64,000 bases of DNA from DASSQJ01 sp963726295 (lineage in GTDB: Bacteria > Actinomycetota > Actinomycetes > Actinomycetales > Dermatophilaceae): assembly GCA_963726295.1 (NCBI GenBank), contig CAVSBW010000001.1, positions 1 to 64,000 on the forward strand. The letters are read 5' to 3'. Made by a program: the position numbers and the translations under genes. Shown here in pieces: positions 10,659-20,919 of this stretch. The notes under the pieces were generated by a model, which worked only from the letters and a program-made list of their open reading frames with translations, did not search any database and was not told the origin of the DNA. Positions within the stretch are counted from its first letter, which is position 1; each line of letters starts with the position of its first letter.

Positions 10659-12507
10659 TCAGTTCGCCTGACGGCGAAGGAACGCCGGAATCTCCAGTTC
10701 GTCATCGGCCGGGCGAGCGTCGCGCGGCGCCGGGCGACCATGCGGGTCGAGATCGCCGGCGCGCGGCCGGTAGAGCCGCCTCGCCCTGCGGCTGACGGCG
10801 CGGGCGCCTGGGCCGCCCGCGGTTGCGGCGGCAGAGACTGGGCCCGTTGCGGCTGGGGCGGCGTCGCGCGCGGCGGCGTCCGCTCGGCGGCACGGGCTGG
10901 CGGCCCGGCACCGATCGGATCCTCCTCGCGACGCCCGAGACCGACGCTGGCCAGCCGGCGAAGCAGGCTCATCGGTCCGCGATCGGCCTCATGCTGCGGC
11001 TGCCGCGGCGGGCTGCCGGGCGGCGAGCTGGCGCTGCGCCACCGGCGGGAAGTCCTCGACCCGCGGCATGCGTGCCGGCGGCTGTTCGGGCGCCGGCGGG
11101 ATATAGGGAACATCGGCCGGCGGGGCTTCCGCTTCCTGCATCGGCGGCTCCTCGCCGATATCCGCCACGCCGAAATGGGCGGGGCCCGGATCGAACGGCG
11201 CGATCGTGATGCCGTCGTCCTGGGCGCGAGGCGCGGCGGACGGTGTCGCAGCGGCGGCATGGCCGACCGCCGTGGCGATCGCATCGCGGGCAAGTTCGGC
11301 CGCAGCCGGTCGCTGGATCGGCATGGCCGGCGGCGGACTGGCGGCGGCCGGCGCGGCGGCACGGGCGGCAGCCGGGATCGGCGGCGGGGCCTGCGGCGCA
11401 GGCTGCGCCTGGGCTGCTGCGCCGCCGGCTTCGCCGCGTGTCCGGCGGCGGCGACGGCGGCTGCTGCTGCTGGGCAATGGCGCGCAGACGCTGGTTCATC
11501 TCCGCGGTGCGCGTCTCGGCCGGCGTGGCCTCCTCCTGCGCCACACTCTCGATGCCGGTGGCGACCACCGACACGCGGATGACGCCCTCCAGCGCCTCCT
11601 CGAAGGTCGCGCCGAGGATGATGTTGGCGTCGGGATCGACCTCCTCGCGGATGCGGGTCGCCGCCTCGTCGACCTCGAACAGGGTCAGGTCCTTGCCGCC
11701 GGTGATCGAGATCAGCAGGCCGCGGGCGCCCTTCATCGAGGTCTCGTCGAGCAGCGGATTGGCGATCGCCGCCTCGGCCGCCTGGATCGCGCGGCGGTCG
11801 CCGGACGCCTCGCCGGTGCCCATCATCGCCTTGCCCATCTCGCGCATGACCGAGCGCACGTCGGCGAAGTCGAGGTTGATCAGGCCTTCCTTGACCATCA
11901 GGTCGGTGATGCAGGCGACGCCCGAATAGAGCACCTGGTCGGCCATCGCGAAGGCGTCGGCGAAGGTGGTCTTCTCGTTGGCGATGCGGAACAGGTTCTG
12001 GTTCGGGAATGACGATCAGCGTGTCGACGCAGTCCTGCAGTTCCTGGATGCCGGCTCGGCGACGCGCATGCGGCGCACGCCCTCGAACTGGAACGGCTTG
12101 GTGACGACGCCGACGGTGAGGATGCCCTGCTCGCGCGCGGCGCGGGCGATGATCGGCGCCGCGCCCGTGCCGGTGCCGCCGCCCATGCCGGCGGTGACGA
12201 AGACCATGTGCGAGCCGGAGAGGTGGTCGACGATCTCGTCGATCGCCTCCTCGGCCGCCGCGCGGCCGACCTCCGGCTGCGAGCCGGCGCCGAGGCCCTC
12301 GGTGACCGCGACGCCCATCTGGATGATGCGCTCGGCCTTCGACGACGTCAGCGCCTGCGCGTCGGTGTTGGCGACGACGAACTCGCAGCCCTGCAGGCCG
12401 GAGCGGATCATGTTGTTGACGGCGTTGCCGCCGGCGCCGCCGACGCCGAACACGGTGATCTTCGGCTTCAGTTCCTTGATGTCCGGCATCTGCAGATTGA
12501 TCGTCAT
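10659..12507 (-). CDS. ftsZ: Cell division GTPase FtsZ with long C-terminal extension, frameshifted
   Basis: FtsZ is the tubulin-like GTPase that forms the Z ring. The ATG at 12507 is preceded by GAGGA. The core shows FGVGGAGGNAVNNM, the tubulin signature GGGTGTGAAP (near 12180) and the T7 region NLDFADVRSVM. After the core (near 11500) comes an unusually long linker of about 230 residues rich in Pro, Ala and Gln. It ends in the conserved peptide DDELEIPAFLRRQ, which docks FtsA and other partners, and TGA at 10659. The total of about 616 codons is typical of Rhizobiales, whose FtsZ is far longer than the 383 residues of E. coli. Frame breaks occur near 12050, 11440 and 11000. Confidence 0.93.
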
Positions 12508-12617
12508 GGCATCCTCGTCGTCTTGACCCCTCTCGGCCGTCCGCGCGTCCCGTCGGCCTGTCACGTTCTCCGGTCAGGCGCCGCCGCCGCGGTCGCCCGA
12601 CGCCGCGCTGCCGGCGC

Positions 12618-13918
12618 CTAGAAGCTCTCCCTGAACCATTGGCCGACGCGGGCGAGATAGCCGCCCGTTCCGGTCATGGCCAAAGGCGTGTCGCTGCCGT
12701 CGTCGAACTGCTCCATCTCCGCGACCTGCGGATAGATCAGCAGCCCGACGGCGGCGGCGAAGGCCGGGCCCCGCGCCGACTTCCGGCATGCCGGCGATGC
12801 CGAGCGGCCGGCCGAGGCGGACATTGCGCGCCAGGATCCGCCGCGCCGCCTCGCCGAGGCCGGTGAGCTGGCTGGCGCCGCCGGTCAGAACCATGCGCCG
12901 GCCGACCAGGCGCGGCGAAGCCGGAGGCGTTGAGCCGGTCGCGCACCAGTTCGAGGATCTCCTCGACGCGCGGCCGGATGATGCGGGTGAGCGTCGAGCG
13001 CGGCACCTGGTTGGCGCCGTCGCCGTCGTCGTCGCCGATCGGCGGCACCGAGAGCATGTCGCGCTCGTCGGCGACGCTCGGCAGCGCGCTGCCGTAGCAT
13101 GGTCTTCAGCCGCTCGGCGTCGTCGATCCGGGTCGACAGGCCGCGGGCGATATCGGTGGTGATGTGCTGGCCGCCGACGGCGATGGCGTCGGCATGGACG
13201 AACTGGCCGCGGCTGAAGACCGCGATGGTGGTCGTGCCGCCGCCGAAATCGATGACCGCGCAGCCGAGCTCGGCCTCGTCGTCGACCAGCGTCGACAGGC
13301 CGCTGGCATAGGGCGAGGCGACGATCGCCTCGACCGACAGGTGGCAGCGGTTGATGCACAGCTCGAGATTGCGCAGCGGCGGCGCGTCGGCGGTGACGAC
13401 ATGCATGTCGACGCCGAGCCGGTCGGCCGACCATGCCGCGCGGATCGGCGATGCCGCCGTCGCCGTCGAGCGAATAGCCGATCGGCAGCGAATGGACGAC
13501 CGAGCGCCCCTCGCTGACCGAATGGCGGCGGCCGGCGGCGAGCACGCGGCCGATGTCGGCGTCCTCGACCGCCTGGCCCGGACAGCGACGACGCTGGCCG
13601 AATAGGTCTCGCTCGCGAGCCGGCCCGCAGGAGACGTTGACGATCAGCGATTCGACGGTGACGCCGGCCATGCGCTCGGCCGCGTCGACGGCCAGGCGGA
13701 TCGCCTGCTCGGCCGCGTCGAGATTGGTGACGACGCCCGACTTGATGCCGCGCGAGCGCTGGTGGCCGATGCCGAGCACCTCGATCGAATGGGTGCGGCC
13801 GCGCAGCGCCTCGCTCGGCGTCGCGCGGCTTCAGCCGGGCGATCAGGCAGCAGATCTTGCTCGAGCCGACATCGAGCACGGAGACGACCGTGCGGCCGGC
13901 GCGACAGGCCGGGCGCAT
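12618..13918 (-). CDS. ftsA: Cell division protein FtsA, frameshifted
   Basis: FtsA is the actin-like ATPase that tethers FtsZ to the membrane. Visible motifs are the phosphate-1 strand TVVSVLDVGSSKICCLI, the phosphate-2 region AVIDFGGGTTTIAVF (near 13240), and GRRMVLTGGASQLTG for the adenosine site (near 12880). The C-terminus (YLARVGQWFRESF) is the amphipathic membrane-binding helix. The start is uncertain: the ATG at 13918 is in frame with the core, but the ATG at 13947 (MRLFGNSD), with AAGGA upstream, looks more like family N-termini and would need one frame correction. It is followed 110 bases later by ftsZ. Confidence 0.9.
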
Positions 13919-14012
13919 CCGGGATCGGAGTTGCCGAACAGACGCATCAGGTATTCGTCCTTTCCGCGGCGCGCGAGCTTGTCGCGCTCCTTGAGCATCG
14001 CCTTGCGGCCTG

Positions 14013-14850
14013 CTAGCCCCTCGTCGTCAGGCGCACGACCAGCCGGTCGGGCAGGCGCAGATCGACCGCCGCGATCTCGCGCGACAGCAGGCTTCTTCTC
14101 GTCGTCGAGCGCGGCGAGCGTGGCCAGCGCCGCGGCCGGATCGTCCTCCGGCAGCATCAGCTTCGATGCCGTTGTCGAGGACGACGTTCCAGCGCCGCCC
14201 GGAGATGAGCACGCCGGCGCGCACCTGCGTCGGCGATCGTCGGGCCGGCTGTCGATCAGGTCGACGAATTCGCCGCGCCCGCTGCGCCGGCGCCCGGCGC
14301 CGACGACAAGCGGCAGATCGGCGTAGCGCTCGTCGACATGCGTCGGTGATGACCTTGCCGGCGTCGTCGATCAGCGACAGCTCGCTCGCCGTGCTGCCAG
14401 ATGGCGAAGGGCGTGCGCTCGACGATCGCGACCTCGAGCGTGTCGGGAAAGAGCTTCCTGAGCGTCGCCTGCTTGACCCACGGCAGCAACTCGACGCGCG
14501 CCCGCGCCGCATCGACGTCGAAGGTGAGCAGCGAGGGATCGTGCCGATGTCGAGCCGGTCGAGGACGTCGACTTCGGAGGTCTCGCTCTGGCCGGTGATC
14601 TTGACCTCGTCGATGGCCAGGCCCGACCAGGCGCGTGACCGCCGAGACGACGGTCGAGCGCATGGCCGCCGACGACCATGCCGGCGATCGCGGTGGCGAC
14701 GGCAAACAGCGACGCAAGCGCCTTGAGGCCGAAGCGGCGCGGCAGGCGCCAGTCGCGGCGCTGCAGCGACGCGCGCCGGCCGGCGCAGGAAGCGCGGCAG
14801 CACGACGCACGCGCGCAGCCGCCGCCCGCCGCGAGCGGCCGTCGTGCCAC
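14013..14850 (-). CDS. ftsQ: Cell division protein FtsQ, frameshifted
   Basis: FtsQ is a bitopic divisome scaffold. The GTG at 14850 lies 16 bases after the ddlB stop. A basic cytoplasmic tail is followed by one membrane segment (ALASLFAVATAIAGMVVGG, near 14700). A periplasmic POTRA domain comes next, best seen as DAARARVELLPWVKQATLRK and LEVAIVERTPFAIWQHG, then the beta domain (VDLRLPDRLVVRLT). The stop given is the TAG at 14013. However, a further family-like stretch (GRKAMLKERDKLARRGKDEYL) follows in another frame and may be the true C-terminus, reaching the ftsA start near 13947. At least five frame breaks are present. Confidence 0.82.
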
Positions 14851-14866
14851 CGCCGAACGTCTGTCC

Positions 14867-15791
14867 CTAGCGACCGCACGACGCGTCCTCCACCATCCAC
14901 CGCACCAGCTTCCCGAAATCCATGCCGCGCATAGGCCGCCATTTCCGGAACCAGCGACGTCGCCGTCATGCCGGGCTGCGTGTTGACCTCGAGGCAGACG
15001 AGCACCGTCCATGCCCTCGAGCCGGTCGTCGTAGCGGAAGTCGGCGCGACTGACCCCACGGCAGCCCAAAGCCTGATGGGCCCGTAGCGCCAGCATCTGT
15101 ACATTTTGGTAAATATTTGGTGAAATTTGTGCCGGAAGGACGTGTCTCGAGCCGCCCGTCGTCGTATTTGGCGTGGTAGTCGTAAAAGCCGCTTTCCGTA
15201 ACGATATCAATGACATCGAGCGGCTCGTTGCCACGAACCGCGCAGGTCAGCTCGCGCCCGCGCGACATAGCGCTCGACCATGACCATGTCGCCATAGGGC
15301 CAGTCGTCGGCATAGAGCTCCTGCGGCGGGTGAGTCGCGTCCTCCTTGACGATGAGGACGCCGAAGGTCGAGCCCTCGTTCGGCGGCTTGACCACATAGG
15401 GCGGCGCCATGACGTGCGCCTTGGCCGCCTCGAAGCGGTTGACCAGGATCGATTCGGCGACCGGAATGCCGGCCGCCTTCATGACGTCCTTGGCCGCGGC
15501 TTGTTCATCGCCAGCGCCGAGGCGAGCACGCCGGAATGGGTGTAGGGAATGGCCAGGACCTCGAGGATGCCCTGGATGCAGCCGTCCTCGCCGAAGGGGC
15601 CGTGCAGCGCGTTGAAGGCGACGTCCGGGCTTCAGCCGCGCCAGCACCTCGGCGACGTCGCGGCCGACGTCGACGCGGGTGACGCGGTAGCCCTCGCCCT
15701 CCAGCGCGTCGGCGCAGGCCTTGCCGGAGGTGAGCGACACCGGCCGCTCGCTCGACCAGCCTCCCATCAGCACCGCGACGTGCTTGGCCAC
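14867..15791 (-). CDS. ddlB: D-alanine--D-alanine ligase DdlB, frameshifted
   Basis: DdlB makes the D-Ala-D-Ala dipeptide used by MurF. The GTG at 15791 gives the family N-terminus AKHVAVLMGGWSSERPVSL; an upstream ATG at 15824 is possible but has no ribosome site. Further motifs are YRVTRVDVGRDVAEVL, FNALHGPFGEDG (read after correcting one extra C), YVVKPPNEGSTFGV, LPAQISPNIYQNVQ and CRGVSRADFRYDD. The end is GMDFGKLVRWMVEDASCGR then TAG at 14867. It is downstream of vapBC rather than directly after murB as in most relatives. A perfect 7-bp inverted repeat 57 bases upstream suggests a separate promoter or operator. Confidence 0.9.
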
Positions 15792-15847
15792 AGACCCCTG
15801 AACCCGCTGACGAATCGCACTCATTCGGCCACTATGGCGGCGGAAAT

Positions 15848-15865
15848 GGTTAACAATCGTTAACC
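15848..15865. promoter_or_regulatory. Perfect inverted repeat upstream of ddlB
   Basis: GGTTAAC, four bases, GTTAACC: a perfect palindrome with 7-bp arms in an AT-rich patch between vapC and ddlB, 57 bases upstream of the chosen ddlB start. The TTAA-N6-TTAA core resembles CtrA boxes (TTAA-N7-TTAA), but the spacing is one base short. It could be a cell-cycle operator or another dimeric regulator's site for the ddlB-ftsQAZ part of the cluster. Confidence 0.45.
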
Positions 15866-15944
15866 AAACCGCGGCTTGCGGCAATTTCTGCAAAAATTCG
15901 CGGGTGTTGCGGCGGAACTCAGATCGGCCGGGGTGCGGCCGCGG

Positions 15945-16346
15945 TCAGGCGAGCGCCGAGCGAATGTCGGTGTGGCCGAAATCGTCGCCCTTGAAGAGCA
16001 GCGGCTCGCCGTTGTCGCGCGCCAGCGCATAGGCGAAGCAGTCGCCGAAATTGAGGCCGGCCGGATGACCGCTGCCCTTGCCGTAATCGCGATAGGCCTC
16101 GCGCGCGATGCGCGCCTGGCGCTTCGGTGACGGGTTCGATGGCGATGTCCGCGTCGCGCATGACGTCATCGAGACGACGACCGGCAGCAGCGGTCTGCGC
16201 CGCGATTGCAACGACGATCGCAACTTCGAGATAGGTCGCCGCCGACATTCGGCAGACCGTCGCCTGCCTCGATCGCGTCGGCATATCGCGCTGGCATCGG
16301 GCTCGCTCGAGAAGATCGCGACGACCGCCGACGTATCGACGATCAT
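15945..16346 (-). CDS. vapC: VapC-type PIN-domain toxin, frameshifted
   Basis: This is a PIN-domain endoribonuclease, the toxin of a VapBC module. The N-terminus MIVDTSAVVAIFSSEPDA carries the first catalytic Asp and the second acidic position. The C-terminal half has LNFGDCFAYALARDNGEPLLFKG with the paired acidic site, and ends FGHTDIRSALA. The nominal length of 133 codons is normal. Its ATG overlaps the vapB stop (ATGA), the classic translational coupling of antitoxin and toxin. One or two frame breaks fall near 16130-16270. VapC toxins cut initiator tRNA or rRNA in studied cases; the target here is unknown. The module lies between murB and ddlB, inside the dcw cluster. Confidence 0.85.
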   Translation of the reverse strand: MIVDTSAVVAIFSSEPDASAICRRDRGRRRSAECRRRPISKLRSSLQSRRRPLLPVVVSMTSCATRTSPSNPSPKRQARIAREAYRDYGKGSGHPAGLNFGDCFAYALARDNGEPLLFKGDDFGHTDIRSALA

Positions 16347-16602
16347 TTCGGCAGGCCCGTCTCGCGATCATAAAGGCCGTTCTCGCCGTACATCGCGTCG
16401 TCCATATCGCAGTCCTTGAGAAACGGTGCGGTCTCGCGGCCAATCGCAAGAAGCCGCTCGGCCATCGCCGCTTTCGCGCTTCAGCCGATCGATCCGCTCG
16501 CGCACGGCGATCGTGACTGCCTCGGTCTGCCCTTCGCCCGTCTATTTCGGCGAGTTCGCGGATGAGACGCTCGGTCTCTGCGTTCTTGATGTTGATGCCC
16601 AT
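16343..16602 (-). CDS. vapB: VapB-type antitoxin (Rv0623-like family), frameshifted
   Basis: This is a small antitoxin of the Rv0623-like (PSK-type transcription factor) family. The N-terminus MGINIKNAETERLIRELAEI matches the DNA-binding ribbon-helix-helix pattern of that family, and the next frame continues as TEAVTIAVRERIDRLK. The C-terminal toxin-wrapping tail reads FLKDCDMDDAMYGENGLYDR and ends TGLPK, with the TGA overlapping the vapC ATG. Antitoxins of this kind neutralise the PIN toxin and repress their own promoter. A perfect CTATC-AA-GATAG palindrome 18 bases upstream fits such autoregulation. Confidence 0.82.
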
Positions 16603-16619
16603 GACGGTACCTTTCTACC

Positions 16620-16631
16620 CTATCAAGATAG
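16620..16631. promoter_or_regulatory. Candidate VapB operator upstream of vapBC
   Basis: CTATCAAGATAG is a perfect 12-bp palindrome in an AT-rich patch just upstream of the vapB ATG at 16602; it is flanked by outer matching arms TTTCTA and TAGAAA. On the minus strand a TTGAAA element lies upstream. Together they suggest vapBC has its own autoregulated promoter inside the cell-wall cluster. Confidence 0.5.
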
Positions 16632-16683
16632 AAATATACCCTGGCCACCGGATTTCAAGCGAAATCGCGGCTGCCCGGGCCGC

Positions 16684-17638
16684 TCAGGCGCCTTCGCCGA
16701 GGAACGGCGCGACCGTCCTCGCCGGCGCGGAAGCGGCCGACCCGCTTGATCTCCCATTCGAGCCTGACGCCGCTCGTCGCCAGCACCCGCGCCCGCACCG
16801 TCTCGCCGAGCCGCTCGAGGTCGGTGGCGGTGGCCGCGCCGGTATTGATGAGGAAGTTGCAGTGCATCTCCGAGACCATGGCGCCGCCGACATGCAGGCC
16901 GCGGCAGCCGGCCGCGTCGATCAGCTGCCACGCCTTGCCGCCGGGCGGATTGGTGAAGGTCGAGCCGCCGGTCTTCTCGCGGATCGGCTGGGCGCGCTCG
17001 CGATGCGCCTCGACGGCGTCCATCTCTGCCTGGATCGTCGGCGCTGCGGCGCCGGCGTGCCCTCGAACAGCGCCTCGGTGAAGATCAGGTCCTCCGGCGC
17101 GGCGGAATGGCGATAGGTGAAGCCCATCTCGGCGTTGGAGAGCACATGCGCGCTTGCCGCGCGCGGTCGACGGCATGGGCCTCGACCAGCCGCTCGCGCG
17201 TCTCGCCGCCATTGGCGCCGGCATTCATGCGCAGCGCCCCGCCGATCGTGCCGGGAATGCCGTGGATAGAAGGCGAAGCCGGCGAGGCCCTGCTCCAGCG
17301 CGAAGGCGGCCAGCCGCTTGTCGGGCAGCGCCGCGCCGGCGCGGATGCGGTTGCCCGGCTCGCCGATGGCCTGACCGAAGCCCTTCGCCGACAGGCGGAT
17401 GACGACGCCGGCGATGCCGCCGTCGCGGACCAGCAGATTTGAGCCGACGCCGATGACGGTTACCGGCACTTCCGGATTCAGTTTCTCGAAGAAAGAGCGC
17501 GAGGTCGTCGGCATCGGCCGGCTGGAACAGCAGCTCGGCCGGCCCGCCGACGCGGAACCAGGTGAACGGCGCCAGCGGCGCGTTCTCCGTCAGCCGGCCG
17601 CGGATGCCGGCGAAGTCGCCGAAGCGATCGGTGCTCAC
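16684..17638 (-). CDS. murB: UDP-N-acetylenolpyruvoylglucosamine reductase MurB, frameshifted
   Basis: MurB is the FAD enzyme that makes UDP-MurNAc. The GTG at 17638 overlaps the hepT stop (GTGA), with AAGGA upstream. Motifs: the N-terminal FAD segment NAPLAPFTWFRVGGPAELLF, then VTVIGVGSNLLVRDGGIAGV, GFAFYPRHS-type substrate loop, EMGFTYRHSA, GGSTFTNPPG with the catalytic Ser region, and GAMVSEMHCNFLIN. The end read as RFRAGEDGR...APFLGEGA stops at 16684. The nominal length is 318 codons. Normally murC-murB-ddlB are adjacent; here each junction is occupied by a toxin-antitoxin pair. Confidence 0.9.
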
Positions 17639-18004
17639 GGCGACGAGTCCTTGGGCGAATGGGCGGCAAGCATGGCGTCGATGGCGGCTTCGAGCGGATC
17701 GAGGTCGTCGCTCGTACACAGCCCAAAGAACGCCGACGATCGATCTCGTCATAGACGTGGCGGAGCACGTTTCCGAAAGCCGCGATTTCCCGCCACGGCA
17801 TATCCGGAGCCCTGATGCGTCCTTCCAGGCTTCGGGCAGGTGCCGAGACGCTTCGCTCAAGATCTCCAGAAATCGCTCCAAGGCCGCACGCGCGACCCGA
17901 TCCGTCCGCAGGTCGTTCATCGATCTTACCACCCAGGAGAGCTGCGGATATCACCGATGCTCTCCTTGATGTGGTGCAGCCGGTCGGCAGGCCCGACCGG
18001 CCAT
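17635..18004 (-). CDS. hepT: HepT-like (DUF86) toxin of an MntA/HepT module, frameshifted
   Basis: This is a HEPN-domain protein of the HepT/DUF86 family, the RNase toxin partner of the MntA AMP-transferase antitoxin. After correcting frame breaks it reads ADRLHHIKESIGDIRSS, then LRTDRVARAALERFLEILSE, SRHLPEAWK, PWREIAAFGNVLRHVYDEID, and ends EAAIDAMLAAHSPKDSSP. The ATG at 18004 shares one base with a TGA that can end mntA. Its own TGA overlaps the murB GTG (GTGA), so murB translation is probably coupled to it. The R-x4-H RNase motif appears as G-x4-H (GNVLRH), with the modifiable tyrosine (HVY) kept. That change could be real or an error. Confidence 0.8.
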
Positions 18005-18333
18005 CAGAAGACTGACGATCCCGTCACGACCTGCTTCGGCCAGCAAGCGCGGGCCGCACGCTGCGGCGCATGAAGATATTTCCAGCCAAACCGATCCGAT
18101 CTTCGACCGCCTTGACGATGCCGGCCATCTCAACGAGTGAGAATTCCGCCCCGGCACGATGTCGATCAGCAGGTCGACATCGCTGTCCGGCCGATTGTCC
18201 CCTCGCGCCCGCGAACCGAACAGTGCCATATGCGTCACGCCCTCGCTTTCGAAGCAGGGCGCAGCGCGCGAAGTTCGGCCAGGAGCTGATCGCGGGTGAT
18301 GTCGCGGGCGAGGACGGTTTCGGTGTCGCTCAT
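18004..18333 (-). CDS. mntA: MntA-type minimal nucleotidyltransferase antitoxin, frameshifted
   Basis: This is a minimal nucleotidyltransferase of the MntA family, which adds AMP groups to the HepT tyrosine to block its RNase activity. It starts MSDTETVLARDITRDQLLAE at the ATG at 18333, ten bases after murC. The catalytic GS-x10-D-x-D motif is complete and exact: GSRARGDNRPDSDVD, preceded by MALFG. The C-terminus (LLAEAGRDGIVSLL) runs in frame past the hepT start. A one-base correction would place its TGA as TGATG with hepT. No promoter fits in the short gap after murC, so it must be transcribed with the cell-wall operon. Confidence 0.82.
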
Positions 18334-18342
18334 GGCGACAAT

Positions 18343-19767
<1,425 letters not shown>

Positions 19768-19771
<4 letters not shown>

Positions 19772-20907
19772 GGCGGTGCTCCCTGCATCCGCCGGCGAGC
19801 CGCCGGCCGCGACACGTTCTCGACGAGGTCGGCGAGCCGCTCGACCGCGTCGGGCCGGCCGACGGTCTCGCGCCGCCGCGGCCGCGGCGCGAGAGCGCGG
19901 TCCGGATCGGCGATCAGCCGGCAAGATCGGCCGGCGAGCCGCTCCGGCGTCATGTCCGTCTGCTCGATCATCCAGCCGCCGCCGGCCGCGGCCAGAACCG
20001 CGGCGTTGGCCTTCTGGTCCTGATCGAGCGCGCCGGGCAGCGGCACCAGGATCGCCGGCCGGCCGATCACCGCAAGTTCGGCGCACGGTCGAGGCGCCCG
20101 AGCGGCAGACGACGAGATGGCTGGCGGCGATGCGCTGCGGCATGTCGCGGAAGAACGGCTGCAAGCTCGGCCGTCGACGCCGAGCTCGCGATAGGCCGCC
20201 GCGACGCGCGTCCATGTCCTCCGGCCGGCATTGCTGGACGATCCGCGAGCCGCGCCGCGCAGTCCTCGGGCAGCAGCGCGACCGCCGGCGGCACCAGGTC
20301 GGACAGGAAGCGCGCGCCCTGGCTGCCGCCGAAGACGAGCAGGCGGAACGGCTCGTCGGCGCGCGCGCGCGGGATAGGCGATCGCCGCCGCCGTCGCGCA
20401 CCGCCGGGCGCACCGGATTGCCGGTCTGCACCGATGCGTTCGCGCGCAGCTTCTCGGCGCCGCGGACCTCGGCCAAGCTGGTGGCGATCGCCGTGACGCG
20501 CGGCGCCAGGAAGCGGTTGGCGCGGCCGAGCACCGCATTCTGCTCGTGGATGAGGTCGGCACCCGCGCGCGCGCCGCGGCAAGCATCGGCGGCACCGTCG
20601 GATAGCCGCCGAAGCCGACCGCGACGGCCGGCTTCAGCCGCCGCACCAGCTGCCGCGCCTGCAGACAGCCCGACGCCGAGCCGCGACGAGCGCCGCCGGC
20701 GAACGCGACCGGCTGCGCGCGTCAGCGTCGCCGAGGCGATGAGGTGGATCTCCTCGGCCGGGAAAGTCCTGGCCGTAGGCCTCGACGCGCTGGTCGGTGG
20801 CGAGATGGACGCGCCAGCCGCGCGCCTGCAGCGCCAGCGCCAGCGCCTCGGCCGGGAACAGGTGCCCGCCGGTGCCGCCGGCCGCGAGCAGAACGATGCC
20901 GCGCCAT
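19768..20907 (-). CDS. murG: Lipid II synthase MurG, frameshifted
   Basis: MurG is the glycosyltransferase that adds GlcNAc to lipid I at the inner membrane face. The first glycine-rich loop is VLLAAGGTGGHLFPAEALAL near residue 10, followed by WRVHLATDQRVEAYGQDFPG. Family blocks continue in other frames: PAVAVGFGGYPTVPPMLAAA, the NANV-type region HEQNAVLGRANRFLAP, LLVFGGSQGARFLSDLVPPA, and the C-terminal VIGRPAILVPLPGALDQDQ with the nucleotide-sugar loop. The ATG at 20907 lies just after the ftsW stop. The TGA at 19768 overlaps the murC ATG. Confidence 0.9.
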
Positions 20908-20919
20908 GCGACCGTCGGC

